From positions 889,219-953,218 of the forward strand of contig SACZ01000003.1 in assembly GCA_023369685.1 (NCBI GenBank): DNA of 64,000 nucleotides, given 5' to 3'. The notes under the pieces were generated by a model. That model worked only from the letters and a program-made list of their open reading frames with translations, searched no databases and was not told the DNA's origin. A program made the translations under genes and the position numbers. Source of the stretch: Prolixibacteraceae bacterium JC049. Lineage in GTDB: Bacteria > Bacteroidota > Bacteroidia > Bacteroidales > Prolixibacteraceae. This document shows, in pieces, positions 55,626 through 64,000 of this stretch; the stretch's first letter is position 1; every line of letters begins with the position of its first letter.

Positions 55626-56645
55626 ATGAAAGTAAAAAAGGAAATACTCGAACGCTTTACATCGGATCAATTTTCGATGAAAGACTACCATACAGTAAAA
55701 AATTATTTTACTGACAAGGAATATACCACTGAACTGGATGAACATTTACAGGAGGACTGGAATCAGAAGTCGACAAACCAAAAGGCCAACTTGAATCATT
55801 TGCTACTGAATATTCATCATAAAATAATGCCTGCGGTTCCCAAGCAGACAAATACTAAAACAGGTTGGGTGTATTGGTTTAATCGGATTGCTGCTGTATT
55901 ATTTATTCCAGCACTGATAACTATTGCCCTGTTTAGCTATAATGCATTAACGACCGAAGAAACGACTGATTCGTGGGTGGAAGTGCACTCTCCGGCAGGT
56001 GCTCGCACGCAGTTTCAATTGCCCGATGGGTCGAAAGGGTGGTTAAACAGTAACTCTTCCATTAAGTACGAGGCATCGTTTAAGCAAAAAAGAGATGTGG
56101 AGACAAAAGGAGAGGTATGGCTGGATGTGGAGCACAATCCGGAAAAACCATTTGTGGTTAAAACCAATCATTTCAATGTGAAAGTGTTGGGAACAAAGTT
56201 CAATGTGGTGTCGTATAGTGAGGAACAGGATGCCCATGTGATTTTGCAAGAGGGAAGAGTGCAGGTGTTAGGTAGAAATAACCGTGTGTTGAAGGAGCTT
56301 CGTCCCAACGATCAGTTTCACCTGAATAAATCAACTCGGAAATATGCTGTTAACTCTATTGATGCACGAACATATACATCGTGGAAAGATGGCTTGTTGA
56401 TATTTAAAAATGTTCCCTTGGGCCAAGTGTTTCAACGGGTAGGACGAAAATACAATGCCGAAATAGTTGTTCACAACGAAGCATTAAAGGAGACAATATT
56501 CAGAGCAACTTTCGAAGATGAAACACTGGAGGAAGTATTTCGTTTGCTTTCCGGTGTTATTAATATAAAATACCAAATTCACGAACGTACATTAGGCGTA
56601 GATGGAATGTATAATAAAATCAAAGTCGAAGTATGGGAGAAATAG
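55626..56645 (+). CDS. FecR-family anti-sigma factor of PUL 2
   Basis: This 339-residue protein has a cytoplasmic segment, one membrane helix (IAAVLFIPALITIALFSY, about 88-105), a periplasmic FecR domain (GARTQFQLPDGSKGWLNSNS near 125, VETKGEVWLDVEHNPEKPFV near 155) and the C-terminal domain (FKNVPLGQVFQRVGRKYNAE near 258). It should control the sigma factor encoded 123 bp upstream. A hairpin and short direct repeats separate it from SusC. Confidence 0.9.
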   Translation: MKVKKEILERFTSDQFSMKDYHTVKNYFTDKEYTTELDEHLQEDWNQKSTNQKANLNHLLLNIHHKIMPAVPKQTNTKTGWVYWFNRIAAVLFIPALITIALFSYNALTTEETTDSWVEVHSPAGARTQFQLPDGSKGWLNSNSSIKYEASFKQKRDVETKGEVWLDVEHNPEKPFVVKTNHFNVKVLGTKFNVVSYSEEQDAHVILQEGRVQVLGRNNRVLKELRPNDQFHLNKSTRKYAVNSIDARTYTSWKDGLLIFKNVPLGQVFQRVGRKYNAEIVVHNEALKETIFRATFEDETLEEVFRLLSGVINIKYQIHERTLGVDGMYNKIKVEVWEK

Positions 56646-56650
56646 ATAAA

Positions 56651-56728
56651 ACTAACTAACAAATATGCCAATGAGTTAAAACCAACTAACTAACAAAAAA
56701 GCAGGTGGTATTTGCGGTACCATCCTGC
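56651..56728 (+). other. Direct repeat and hairpin between FecR and SusC genes (PUL 2)
   Basis: AACTAACTAACAAA occurs twice (56651 and 56683). Then GCAGG-TGGTA pairs with TACCA-T-CCTGC (56701-56728) with one bulged base. PUL 1 has a different hairpin in the same position. Possible roles are mRNA stabilisation or partial attenuation, raising or lowering SusC relative to FecR. Confidence 0.45.
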
Positions 56729-56778
56729 CAAAGTAGAAATAATTAAATCAGGTATTAAATCCACTATTTGACAAAATT

Positions 56779-59700
56779 ATGAAAAAAAGTCGAAGTAATG
56801 GGCTATGGGAAAGGTATGGCCTATTAAAAATGATTAAAATGATGCGATTAGCAATTATTATTTTATTCGTTTCTATGTCACAGGTGTTTGCTGTAAGTGG
56901 TTATTCACAGCAGGCCAAGCTTTCGTTACACTTTAAAAATGTGAAGGTAGAGCAGGTGCTAGATGAGATTGAAAGTCAGACTAACTACAAGTTTTTATAC
57001 AATAAAGAGACTGTAGATGTCGACCGAAAAGTGAATGTGAGCATTTCAGATCGATCTGTAAATGATATTCTGGATAACTTGTTTAGAGATTCGGGAATTT
57101 CATTTAAGATATTCGATCAACAGATTTTACTTTCCAGCAAAGTAGAAAAAGCTCGCAGTAAAATGCAGCAGGAAAACGTTGTAGTTACAGGACAGGTAAC
57201 AGACTCAAAGGGGGAATCTTTACCAGGTGTTTCTGTAATTGTAAAAGGAACGACACTGGGTATCACTACTGATATTGATGGAAAATATGCATTGAAACTA
57301 ACTAAAACTCCGGTTACGCTTCAGTTCTCATTTGTTGGAATGAAAACCGAGGAAGTGGAAGTAACTAACCAAACTTTGGTAAATGTGGTATTAAAAGAAG
57401 ATGCCATTGGACTGGAAGAGGTTGTTGCAGTTGGTTATGGTGTGGTGAAAAAAAGCGACTTAACGGGAGCTGTTTCTTCGGTTAAAGCCGACGATTTGGC
57501 AAAAGTAGGTATGCCATCGGTAGCACAAGCTTTGGCTGGTAAAGCAGCCGGACTTAATGTTACACAGAACAGTGCACAGCCAGGTGGAGGACTAAGCTGG
57601 CAGATTCGTGGTTCTGCCACAGGTCGTAGCCCATTGATTATTGTAGATGGTTTCCCAATTACCGGGAAAAGTGAGGCAGGAACTAGTGGACGCTATAGCT
57701 CAGGTTCTAAAGGGACAACGTTAAATACGATTAACCCTAATGATATCGAGTCGATTGAGATCTTAAAAGATGCATCGGCAACAGCCATCTATGGTGCGCG
57801 TGCAGCAGGTGGTGTAGTAATTATTACTACAAAGCGAGGTAGCTTAGGAAAAGTAACGGTTGATTATCGTGGCTCTTATTCTACTCAGAAATTATACAAC
57901 CTACCAACCATGCTAAACAACAGAGAGTTTATGGTGGAGCGCAATCGCGTAACCAAAGAGTTGTTTATGCAGAAAAAGGGAGTTGCTCCATTTGGCGATA
58001 CTGCCTGGGACGATGTAAAAGATGACTACACTCCTAAATATACGCAAAGCGAAATTGATAACTTTAACGGAGGAACTGATTGGTTGGATAACATTGTTAG
58101 AACAGGGTTGATCAAACAACATAACCTGACAATTACTTCAGGAACAAAATCGGCGAAGTATTTGATTTCGTTGAGTGCCTACAATCAAGATGGTATTGTT
58201 AAATCGAACGATTTTAACCGTTATACAGGTCGTTTAAATATCGATCAGGATCTGTCTAAATGGTTGAAAGTGGGAGTTTCTTCTTCATTTGCAATTATTA
58301 AAGAGAACAATGTACCGTTAGGAAATGGAAAATACGAAGGATCGGGAGTTATCCGCTCTGCTTTGCAGTTTAACCCATTATTGGATATTAAAGACGAAAC
58401 AGGTGCGTATGTACTTGACCCGGATCAGTCGTTTATTCCTAATCCTGTATCATTGTTAGAGATCGACGATGTTAGTAAAAACGAAGATCTTTTTGTGAAC
58501 ACATTTGTGGAAGCAAAACCGATTAAAGGTTTAAGATTGAGACTTTCTGCAGGTATGAACCGCAACTGGGCATGGAGAAATAACTATTTGCCAACAACCA
58601 CATTGTACGGACAACGTGAAGGAGGTTTAGCATCTCGTTCTTACAAAGGAAAAAACGACTACTTGGTTAACTTCATTGCACAGTACAATAAAACCATTGC
58701 CGAAGATCACTCTTTCAGTGTAATGGCTGGTTATGAATACCAGAAGTTTGTTTGGGAAGGCTTCAATGCAGCCAATAATAAATTCCCTTACGACGGAGTG
58801 AAATGGTATAACCTACGCTTAGGAGAGAAAGAGAAGCCAATTGTAGGTTCATATGGTGGCTCTTCTGAAATGGCTTCATACATTTCGCGCTTCAGCTACA
58901 CTTACAAAAATAAATATTTGTTGACAGCCAACTTGCGTGTGGACGGTTCTTCCAACTTTGCTGAAAACAATCAGTGGGGTGTATTCCCGGGAGTATCGGT
59001 AGCATGGCGTTTAACAGAAGAGAACTTCTTAAAGAATGCTTCATGGTTAAGCAATTTGAAGCTTCGTGCTGGTTATGGTCAAACAGGTAACGATAACCTT
59101 TCAGGTGTGTTGACTTATTACACTCCGGGTTGGAACTACGCATTCGGTAGTGTTAGTAAGAGTGGTATTGGCTTGGCTAATATTGGTAATCCAGACCTGA
59201 AATGGGAAACTCAAACCGACTTAAACATCGGTATCGATTTCGGATTCTTCAATAACAAAATATCGGGTACCATTGAATTGTACGACCGTGTAGTAAGCGA
59301 CTTACTTGGAACTAAGCCATTGTTGTCGTACCAGGCAATTACTGGTATCAAATACAATCTGGATGCAGAAAAGCAATCGAGAGGTATCGACTTCCAGTTG
59401 AGCACTGTTAATATTGACAACGATGAGTTCTCTTGGACAAGTGACTTTACATTTACATTCTACAGAGACCGTTGGAGAAAGCGTGATGCTTCATGGAAGC
59501 CAGACATCAATGGCGAGCGTCAAGCTGTTTGGGGAGGACTTTGGGTATATAAAACCGATGGTTTAGTTGGACTAAACGAAGAGGTGGCTCATATGCCGGG
59601 AGCTAAGCCAGGAACAATCAAGATTAAAGATTTAAACGGATACTTGGTAGATGAGAATGGAGATAGAATCTTAGATGATAATGGAAAGCCGCAGTATAGT

Positions 59701-60225
59701 GGTGCTCCTGATGGAAAGATTGACAAAGCCGATATGGTACGAATTGGTTACAATGTCCCAATCCCAGTAGGTTTTAACAATACATTCAAGTACAAGAACT
59801 TCGACCTGAATATTTATATGCACGCTATGTTTAATCGTTGGGCATATAACGATAACCGTACCAACTACGGAGCGGAGTCTTTCCGTATTAAGGATGGTAC
59901 TAACATGTTAGACGAGATTAAAGATCGTTGGTCGTACGATAATCAAACCGGAACATTCCCTTCTATTTTCCAAGCTAGCAATGGATACGGACATGGCGAT
60001 TACTTCCTGGAAGATGCATGGTTCATTCGTTTAAAGAATGTTTCATTGGGATATTCGCTACCAAAACATATTCTTCCTCGAGGATTCCAGAAAGTTCGTC
60101 TGTTTGTTGATGCACAGAACCTGTTTGTGATTACTCCTTACTCAGGAATGGATCCGGAAACCGGTGGTGGTGTATCGTATCCTAATCAGCGCACATTTAC
60201 AGCTGGTGTTGAAGTGAAGTTTTAA
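56779..60225 (+). CDS. SusC-like TonB-dependent outer-membrane glycan importer with STN domain (PUL 2)
   Basis: This 1148-residue protein has a signal peptide after a charged lead (LAIIILFVSMSQVFAVSGYS, about 29-48), an STN domain (LSLHFKNVKVEQVLDEIESQ, about 52-125) and a carboxypeptidase-D-like domain (VTGQVTDSKGESLPGVSVIV, about 137-210). The plug follows (EEVVAVGYGVVKKSDLTGAV and LKDASATAIYGARAAGGVVI), then the barrel ending TFTAGVEVKF. It works with the SusD gene 18 bp downstream, and the STN domain links it to the FecR and sigma genes upstream. Confidence 0.95.
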   Translation: MKKSRSNGLWERYGLLKMIKMMRLAIIILFVSMSQVFAVSGYSQQAKLSLHFKNVKVEQVLDEIESQTNYKFLYNKETVDVDRKVNVSISDRSVNDILDNLFRDSGISFKIFDQQILLSSKVEKARSKMQQENVVVTGQVTDSKGESLPGVSVIVKGTTLGITTDIDGKYALKLTKTPVTLQFSFVGMKTEEVEVTNQTLVNVVLKEDAIGLEEVVAVGYGVVKKSDLTGAVSSVKADDLAKVGMPSVAQALAGKAAGLNVTQNSAQPGGGLSWQIRGSATGRSPLIIVDGFPITGKSEAGTSGRYSSGSKGTTLNTINPNDIESIEILKDASATAIYGARAAGGVVIITTKRGSLGKVTVDYRGSYSTQKLYNLPTMLNNREFMVERNRVTKELFMQKKGVAPFGDTAWDDVKDDYTPKYTQSEIDNFNGGTDWLDNIVRTGLIKQHNLTITSGTKSAKYLISLSAYNQDGIVKSNDFNRYTGRLNIDQDLSKWLKVGVSSSFAIIKENNVPLGNGKYEGSGVIRSALQFNPLLDIKDETGAYVLDPDQSFIPNPVSLLEIDDVSKNEDLFVNTFVEAKPIKGLRLRLSAGMNRNWAWRNNYLPTTTLYGQREGGLASRSYKGKNDYLVNFIAQYNKTIAEDHSFSVMAGYEYQKFVWEGFNAANNKFPYDGVKWYNLRLGEKEKPIVGSYGGSSEMASYISRFSYTYKNKYLLTANLRVDGSSNFAENNQWGVFPGVSVAWRLTEENFLKNASWLSNLKLRAGYGQTGNDNLSGVLTYYTPGWNYAFGSVSKSGIGLANIGNPDLKWETQTDLNIGIDFGFFNNKISGTIELYDRVVSDLLGTKPLLSYQAITGIKYNLDAEKQSRGIDFQLSTVNIDNDEFSWTSDFTFTFYRDRWRKRDASWKPDINGERQAVWGGLWVYKTDGLVGLNEEVAHMPGAKPGTIKIKDLNGYLVDENGDRILDDNGKPQYSGAPDGKIDKADMVRIGYNVPIPVGFNNTFKYKNFDLNIYMHAMFNRWAYNDNRTNYGAESFRIKDGTNMLDEIKDRWSYDNQTGTFPSIFQASNGYGHGDYFLEDAWFIRLKNVSLGYSLPKHILPRGFQKVRLFVDAQNLFVITPYSGMDPETGGGVSYPNQRTFTAGVEVKF

Positions 60226-60243
60226 TATTAAAAAGAGAAATCG

Positions 60244-61722
60244 ATGAAAGCAATTTTTAAATACATATTCATTTCCTTGATAGCCATCAATCTATTTGGA
60301 TGTCAGGAACTGGTAAGGGAAGACTTTAATCAGATTTATCCTGAAAACTTCTTCCAGAACGAAAATGATGTGAAAAATGCAACCACAGCTATGTACCGTC
60401 TTTTCCATATGAACTCGTATGGTGGAGGAGGAGTGTACTCCTTTGGTCGTGATGGATATAATATCTTCACGGAAGTAACTACAGATATTATGGATTGCCA
60501 ATGGGGTGATGGTGGTAGCTGGGCTACTTTCAATACCCACCGTTGGACTGCCGAAAATACTAAAGGTACTGATAAAATCTACTGGAAATACAATTGGCTA
60601 AGTAAAGGCGAGCAGATTATCAAGAACATTAAGGAATCAACTGTTTCTGATGACGTGAAAACTCGTTATATTGCTCAGGTGGAAGGTTTGCAAGGTTGGT
60701 TGGCATTTGTGCTTTACGACTTGTACGGTGGTGTACCTATTGCTTCGGCAGAAGTGTTGGACAACTTTAATGAAGAGGTTTATCTGGAGCGTTATACCAA
60801 AGAGCAGATGATAAAGTATATCGAAGATAAACTGAACGCTGCTGCTGCCTCATTACCTGTTAAGGTTGCTGCTGCCGACTGGGGACGCTTAACAAAAGGA
60901 GCTGTTAAGACTATCTTGATGAAGCTTTATTTGCACGAGAAGAACTGGGTGAAAGTAGAAGAGCTATGTCGTGAAGTTATGAAACCAGAATATGGTTACG
61001 ATCTAGAGAATAAATACAAAGATATTTTCTCTATCGATAACGAAATTAATGACGAAGTGATTTTACCTATCCCTTGTAATCCGGATGATTTCAAAAATGG
61101 ATGGGCGGCACACGTGTTGCCATATAATTTCCCATACGAAAACAGTGCTGCACAGAAGTGGAGTGGATACCGTATGGAATGGGGCTTCTACCACACATAC
61201 GAAGCGGGCGATGCGCGCTTGGAAACCATTGCTGCTGAATATAAGGGAACCGATGGTGTAACTTATAACGAGCAGAATCCTGCAGCTCACCTGGCAAAAG
61301 GTGCGCTTCCCATTAAGTATGGAGTAGACCCTAACCACGTAGGTCATGGTGCAGGAAACGATTTCCCAGTATATCGATTGGCTGACGTAATCTTGTGTTT
61401 AGCTGAGGCTATTAATAACCAGAATGGTCCAACCGATGAAGCTTATGCATTGGTAAACCGTGTTAGAAATAGAGCTGAACTAGGAAACTTACAGACAGGG
61501 CTTTCAAAAGAAGCATTTAACGATGCTATTTTGTTGGAACGTGGTCACGAGTTATACTGTGAAGGACATCGTCGTCAAGACCTTATTCGTCATGGAAAAT
61601 ATGTTGAACTAGCAAAATTGAAACCAGAGAATTTAGCTGCCGATTATAAAGTATTGTTCCCAATTCCAAACGGAGCAATTACCGAAAGTAAAGGAGCAGT
61701 AAAACAGAACCCTGGTTATTAG
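60244..61722 (+). CDS. SusD/RagB-family surface glycan-binding lipoprotein (PUL 2)
   Basis: This 492-residue protein has a lipoprotein signal (LIAINLFGC, Cys near 20) and SusD features: YPENFFQNENDVKNATTAMY near 35, VEGLQGWLAFVLYDLYGGVP near 145, and the C-terminal LLERGHELYCEGHRRQDLIR with VLFPIPNGAITES near the end. It binds the glycan imported by the neighbouring SusC. A terminator follows the stop codon. Confidence 0.95.
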   Translation: MKAIFKYIFISLIAINLFGCQELVREDFNQIYPENFFQNENDVKNATTAMYRLFHMNSYGGGGVYSFGRDGYNIFTEVTTDIMDCQWGDGGSWATFNTHRWTAENTKGTDKIYWKYNWLSKGEQIIKNIKESTVSDDVKTRYIAQVEGLQGWLAFVLYDLYGGVPIASAEVLDNFNEEVYLERYTKEQMIKYIEDKLNAAAASLPVKVAAADWGRLTKGAVKTILMKLYLHEKNWVKVEELCREVMKPEYGYDLENKYKDIFSIDNEINDEVILPIPCNPDDFKNGWAAHVLPYNFPYENSAAQKWSGYRMEWGFYHTYEAGDARLETIAAEYKGTDGVTYNEQNPAAHLAKGALPIKYGVDPNHVGHGAGNDFPVYRLADVILCLAEAINNQNGPTDEAYALVNRVRNRAELGNLQTGLSKEAFNDAILLERGHELYCEGHRRQDLIRHGKYVELAKLKPENLAADYKVLFPIPNGAITESKGAVKQNPGY

Positions 61723-61735
61723 TAAATAGATCTTA

Positions 61736-61777
61736 TTCCGAAGACTTTTCATAACTTAGTGGAGTCTTCGGAATTTC
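61736..61777 (+). terminator. Terminator after the PUL 2 SusD gene
   Basis: The 11-bp stem TTCCGAAGACT/AGTCTTCGGAA (61736-61746 with 61763-61773) is followed by TTTCCC. Confidence 0.6.
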
Positions 61778-61857
61778 CCACTTTAACTATGAAACGAACA
61801 TGAATTTTAGCATTCTAAACTACAGACACGAGAATGATTAAATTCATCGAGAGTTCC

Positions 61858-61906
61858 ATCTGGATCGTACTTCGTTATGAAAAGTGGAGTTTTCGATCCA
61901 GCAGAT
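61858..61906 (+). promoter_or_regulatory. Inverted repeat upstream of the MGH1-like hydrolase gene
   Basis: ATCTGGATCG (61858) and CGATCCAGCAGAT (61894) form an inverted repeat with one extra base; ACTT/AAGT can pair inside. It lies about 35 bp before the start codon and may be a regulatory hairpin or operator. Confidence 0.35.
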
Positions 61907-61940
61907 AGATAGTGACTTGAAGATTTAAATAGATGAATAT

Positions 61941-63458
61941 ATGATTAGATTATTTGCCTCTAAGTTATTGGTATTATGTATGGCCGTGTTGTGCCTTGGT
62001 CCTAACATTTATGCACAGCATGCAAAAACAAAACCTCAGTTGGATAAGTCGTTAATTCCATCCCCTGTTTTCGAAGAGAATGAAGGGTATGTAGAGCTTT
62101 ACTGGAAAGCATGGGAATTGGCGTGGGAGAAGGTGAAGTATCAGGAAGGGATTCCTCAGTCGCCTTATATGGATGAAGGACTTTGGGACGACACCATTTG
62201 GATCTGGGATACCGAGTTTATGGTTCTTTTCTGTCGTTATGCAGCGCAAGAATATCCTGGTATTGAGAGTTTGCAGAATTTCTATAAGGTACTATTGGAT
62301 AAGGAGGCAACATCGTTGCGAATTCAACACCCGGACAATCCTCCGTTTTACGCTTGGGTAGAATATGAATACTATAAGTTTTCCAACGATAAAGATCACC
62401 TAAAGCAACTTATTGCAAAAGATAAATACTTGCAGCGCCACTACAACTGGTTCGAAAATATAAAACCTGGAACCAAGCTGCACTTTAAGCATGCCCACAT
62501 TGCTTTAGAAAAGCGCGAAAAAGGATATAAATGGGGAGGTGTTCAGTCGGGAATGGACAACACTCCTCGCGATTACAATACTAAAGGTAAAATGTTATGG
62601 GTAGATGCCATTGCACAACAAGCACTTTCGGCTCTTTACATTTCGCGATTAGCCAAAGAGATTGACGAAAAAGCAATTGCCAAGGAGTATCAGGATCGAT
62701 ACCAACAATTGAAAGATATTGTAAACGAGAACTATTGGGACGAAGAAGATGGTTTTTACTATGACATTCTGGAAACAGATGGTTCGTTTGTAAAGGTTAA
62801 AACACCTGCATCGTTCTGGGTGTTGTTGGCTGAAATACCTTCCAAGAAGCAGGCTAAACGCATGGCAGAGTATGCTTTCGATCCAAAACATTTTGGGGGC
62901 GATTTCCCATGGCCAACATTATCGAAACAAGAGCCTTACTTCAATAAAGAACTGGGTGATTACTGGAAAGGAGCCATTTGGTTACCAACAGCCTACATGG
63001 CAACCAAATCGTTAGAGAAATATGGGTTGAATCAATTGGCCAATCAATTATCCGAAAGCTTGTTGAATCACATGTATAAAACCTACAAACAATATACACC
63101 ACATACTATCTGGGAATGTTACAGCCCATCGAAACCTACTCCTTCGTTTAGAGTATTTGGCGAAGAAACCGAACGCGTACGCGAAGATTTCTGTGGCTGG
63201 TCGGCGTTAGGACCAATATCTATCTTTATTGAGAATGTGTTGGGATTCTATAACGTAGATGCACAGAAAAACGAAGTACACTGGAACCTGCACCACAAAA
63301 AACGACATGGTATTAAAGGTTTGCGTTTCGGAAAGGTAAAAGCTGATATTGTATATGCCAATGGAGAGATAAATGTACAATCAAATGAGGCATTCCATTT
63401 GCATGTAAACGGCAAGAAGTATAAAGTTCACAAAGGCGAGAATCGTTTCCGATTTTAA
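61941..63458 (+). CDS. MGH1-like (GH37/GH63-clan) glycoside hydrolase, secreted
   Basis: This 505-residue protein has a signal peptide (CLGPNIYAQ) and an (alpha/alpha)6 hydrolase domain: LYWKAWELAWEKVKY near 53, GLWDDTIWIWDTEFMVLF near 78, KWGGVQSGMDNTPRDYN near 195, GDYWKGAIWLPTAYMATKSL near 342, and EDFCGWSALGPISIFIENVL near 415. The GDYWKGAIW and SGMDN motifs match the mannosylglycerate-hydrolase/trehalase/GH63 group, which cleave alpha-linked sugars with inversion. It is probably the glycan-cleaving enzyme of PUL 2. Exact specificity is open. Confidence 0.75.
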   Translation: MIRLFASKLLVLCMAVLCLGPNIYAQHAKTKPQLDKSLIPSPVFEENEGYVELYWKAWELAWEKVKYQEGIPQSPYMDEGLWDDTIWIWDTEFMVLFCRYAAQEYPGIESLQNFYKVLLDKEATSLRIQHPDNPPFYAWVEYEYYKFSNDKDHLKQLIAKDKYLQRHYNWFENIKPGTKLHFKHAHIALEKREKGYKWGGVQSGMDNTPRDYNTKGKMLWVDAIAQQALSALYISRLAKEIDEKAIAKEYQDRYQQLKDIVNENYWDEEDGFYYDILETDGSFVKVKTPASFWVLLAEIPSKKQAKRMAEYAFDPKHFGGDFPWPTLSKQEPYFNKELGDYWKGAIWLPTAYMATKSLEKYGLNQLANQLSESLLNHMYKTYKQYTPHTIWECYSPSKPTPSFRVFGEETERVREDFCGWSALGPISIFIENVLGFYNVDAQKNEVHWNLHHKKRHGIKGLRFGKVKADIVYANGEINVQSNEAFHLHVNGKKYKVHKGENRFRF

Positions 63459-63893
63459 TTGACCACGAAATAGAAAGGGAAACCGGATTCCAGAGAAAAG
63501 GGAGACGGGATTGAGTTACCAAGGATGAAGAACAAAGCGCATTAAGATCGTCATCGCGAACGCAGTGAAGCGATCTGTATGCACTTCCTGTAGCAACCAG
63601 CACAATTTAAAACTATCCAACTTCTCCACCTTTCTGCATTAATCAGCCTGTAGGGCTGAAAGAATTGTAGCCGCCGGCAAAGCCGGTGGTGAAATGATAC
63701 CGTAAGGCCAAGCGCCCCAATCATTGTCGTTTATCGGAGTTATTGGGTTGTATGGGGCGCAATGAGAAATGACACGACATAGATGAAATATTTACCACGA
63801 AAGCCCCTAGATATTATGGAAACCGAATTCTGGAGAAAGGGGAGATGGATTGATGTCATTCCCTGATATATGTTGACCACAATTTGAAGAACA
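63459..63893. repeat. Non-coding stretch with dispersed repeats before an IS end
   Basis: It holds two related copies of a short element (63473-63510 and 63820-63853; GGAAACCGRATTC followed by GAGAAAAGGGAG-like sequence), with a third at 15131-15170 on the other strand. A GTAGGGCTGAAAG and GCCGGC-AAA-GCCGGT palindrome lies at 63645-63690. The element at 63706-63759 is repeated inversely at 13485-13535. No gene is seen. Confidence 0.5.
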
Positions 63894-64000
63894 ATGAAAG
63901 CCAATTTACGAGCTTTAAAAAAGCGAAGAGTTTACACGGACGAGTTTAAAAGGAACTTAGTCTCCCAGTTCGAGAAAGGAGTTTATTCTGTGCAGCAATT
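63894..64000 (+). CDS. IS3-type transposase OrfA, N-terminal part (runs off right edge)
   Basis: I translated this by eye. The visible 35 residues include a basic start (KKRRVYTDEFKRNLVSQFEK) and a helix-turn-helix beginning GVYSVQQ, as in OrfA proteins of IS3-family elements, which bind the insertion sequence ends. The rest of the element lies outside the window, and I could not identify its terminal inverted repeat with certainty. An insertion here would mark the right border of PUL 2. Confidence 0.7.
   Translation, partial: MKANLRALKKRRVYTDEFKRNLVSQFEKGVYSVQQ

Overview
The window looks like a chromosome segment of a member of the Bacteroidota, probably a polysaccharide-degrading Bacteroidia (a marine Marinilabiliales-type genus is my inference). 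The evidence is two SusC/SusD loci each preceded by an ECF sigma factor and a FecR anti-sigma factor, a type IX secretion sorting domain, promoters of the Bacteroidota TTG-N19-TAnnTTTG type, weak Shine-Dalgarno sequences, AT-rich coding and REP-like palindromes between genes.

Layout. 1-464: the start of an ECF sigma factor that runs off the left edge. 576-7022: an amino-acid-enzyme and secreted-protein cluster (serine/threonine dehydratase, ornithine-cyclodeaminase-like enzyme, EF-hand lipoprotein with a ClpP-like tail, class I/II aminotransferase, outer-membrane protein, S41 peptidase), preceded by a leader with a terminator-like hairpin. An M16 peptidase follows (7240-10110). 10227-18836: membrane AraC regulator, GH33 sialidase, small outer-membrane protein, a cassette-like TPR gene, soluble AraC regulator, EamA transporter and an orphan sensor kinase. 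18894-19703: seven tandem tRNA-Lys(TTT) genes on the minus strand. 20145-23271: a second membrane AraC regulator converging on a GH97 enzyme. 23655-29783: a 2-oxoglutarate-forming TCA operon (aconitase, two unrelated isocitrate dehydrogenases, citrate synthase). 29855-32605: an AlgJ/AlgX plus MBOAT pair for O-acetylation. 32756-49976: PUL 1 (GH116, ECF sigma, FecR, SusC, SusD, GH172, GH116, GH116). 50232-54407: GH95 and a T9SS-secreted CotH protein. 54866-63458: PUL 2 (ECF sigma, FecR, SusC, SusD, MGH1-like hydrolase). 63894 to the right edge: the start of an IS3-type OrfA.

The most interesting signal is regulatory. Six intergenic regions carry 9-bp direct repeats (core GCACGATTT) exactly 21 bp apart, and the downstream copy always begins 35-37 bp before a -7-like promoter box. 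Four of these sites bound and unify PUL 1. Two variants (core CACRATTTTGAAC) precede the dehydratase operon and its outer-membrane/S41 half. This geometry suits an AraC-type or LytTR-type activator.

Other points for a second look: the attenuator-like leader before the dehydratase; an isocitrate dehydrogenase whose cofactor-binding residues look NAD-type beside a canonical NADP-type one; a tRNA-Lys array grown by duplication of a two-gene unit; a TPR gene flanked by short inverted and direct repeats; and a recent GH116 duplication on both sides of the sus genes. All functional statements are read from sequence motifs; no search was run.
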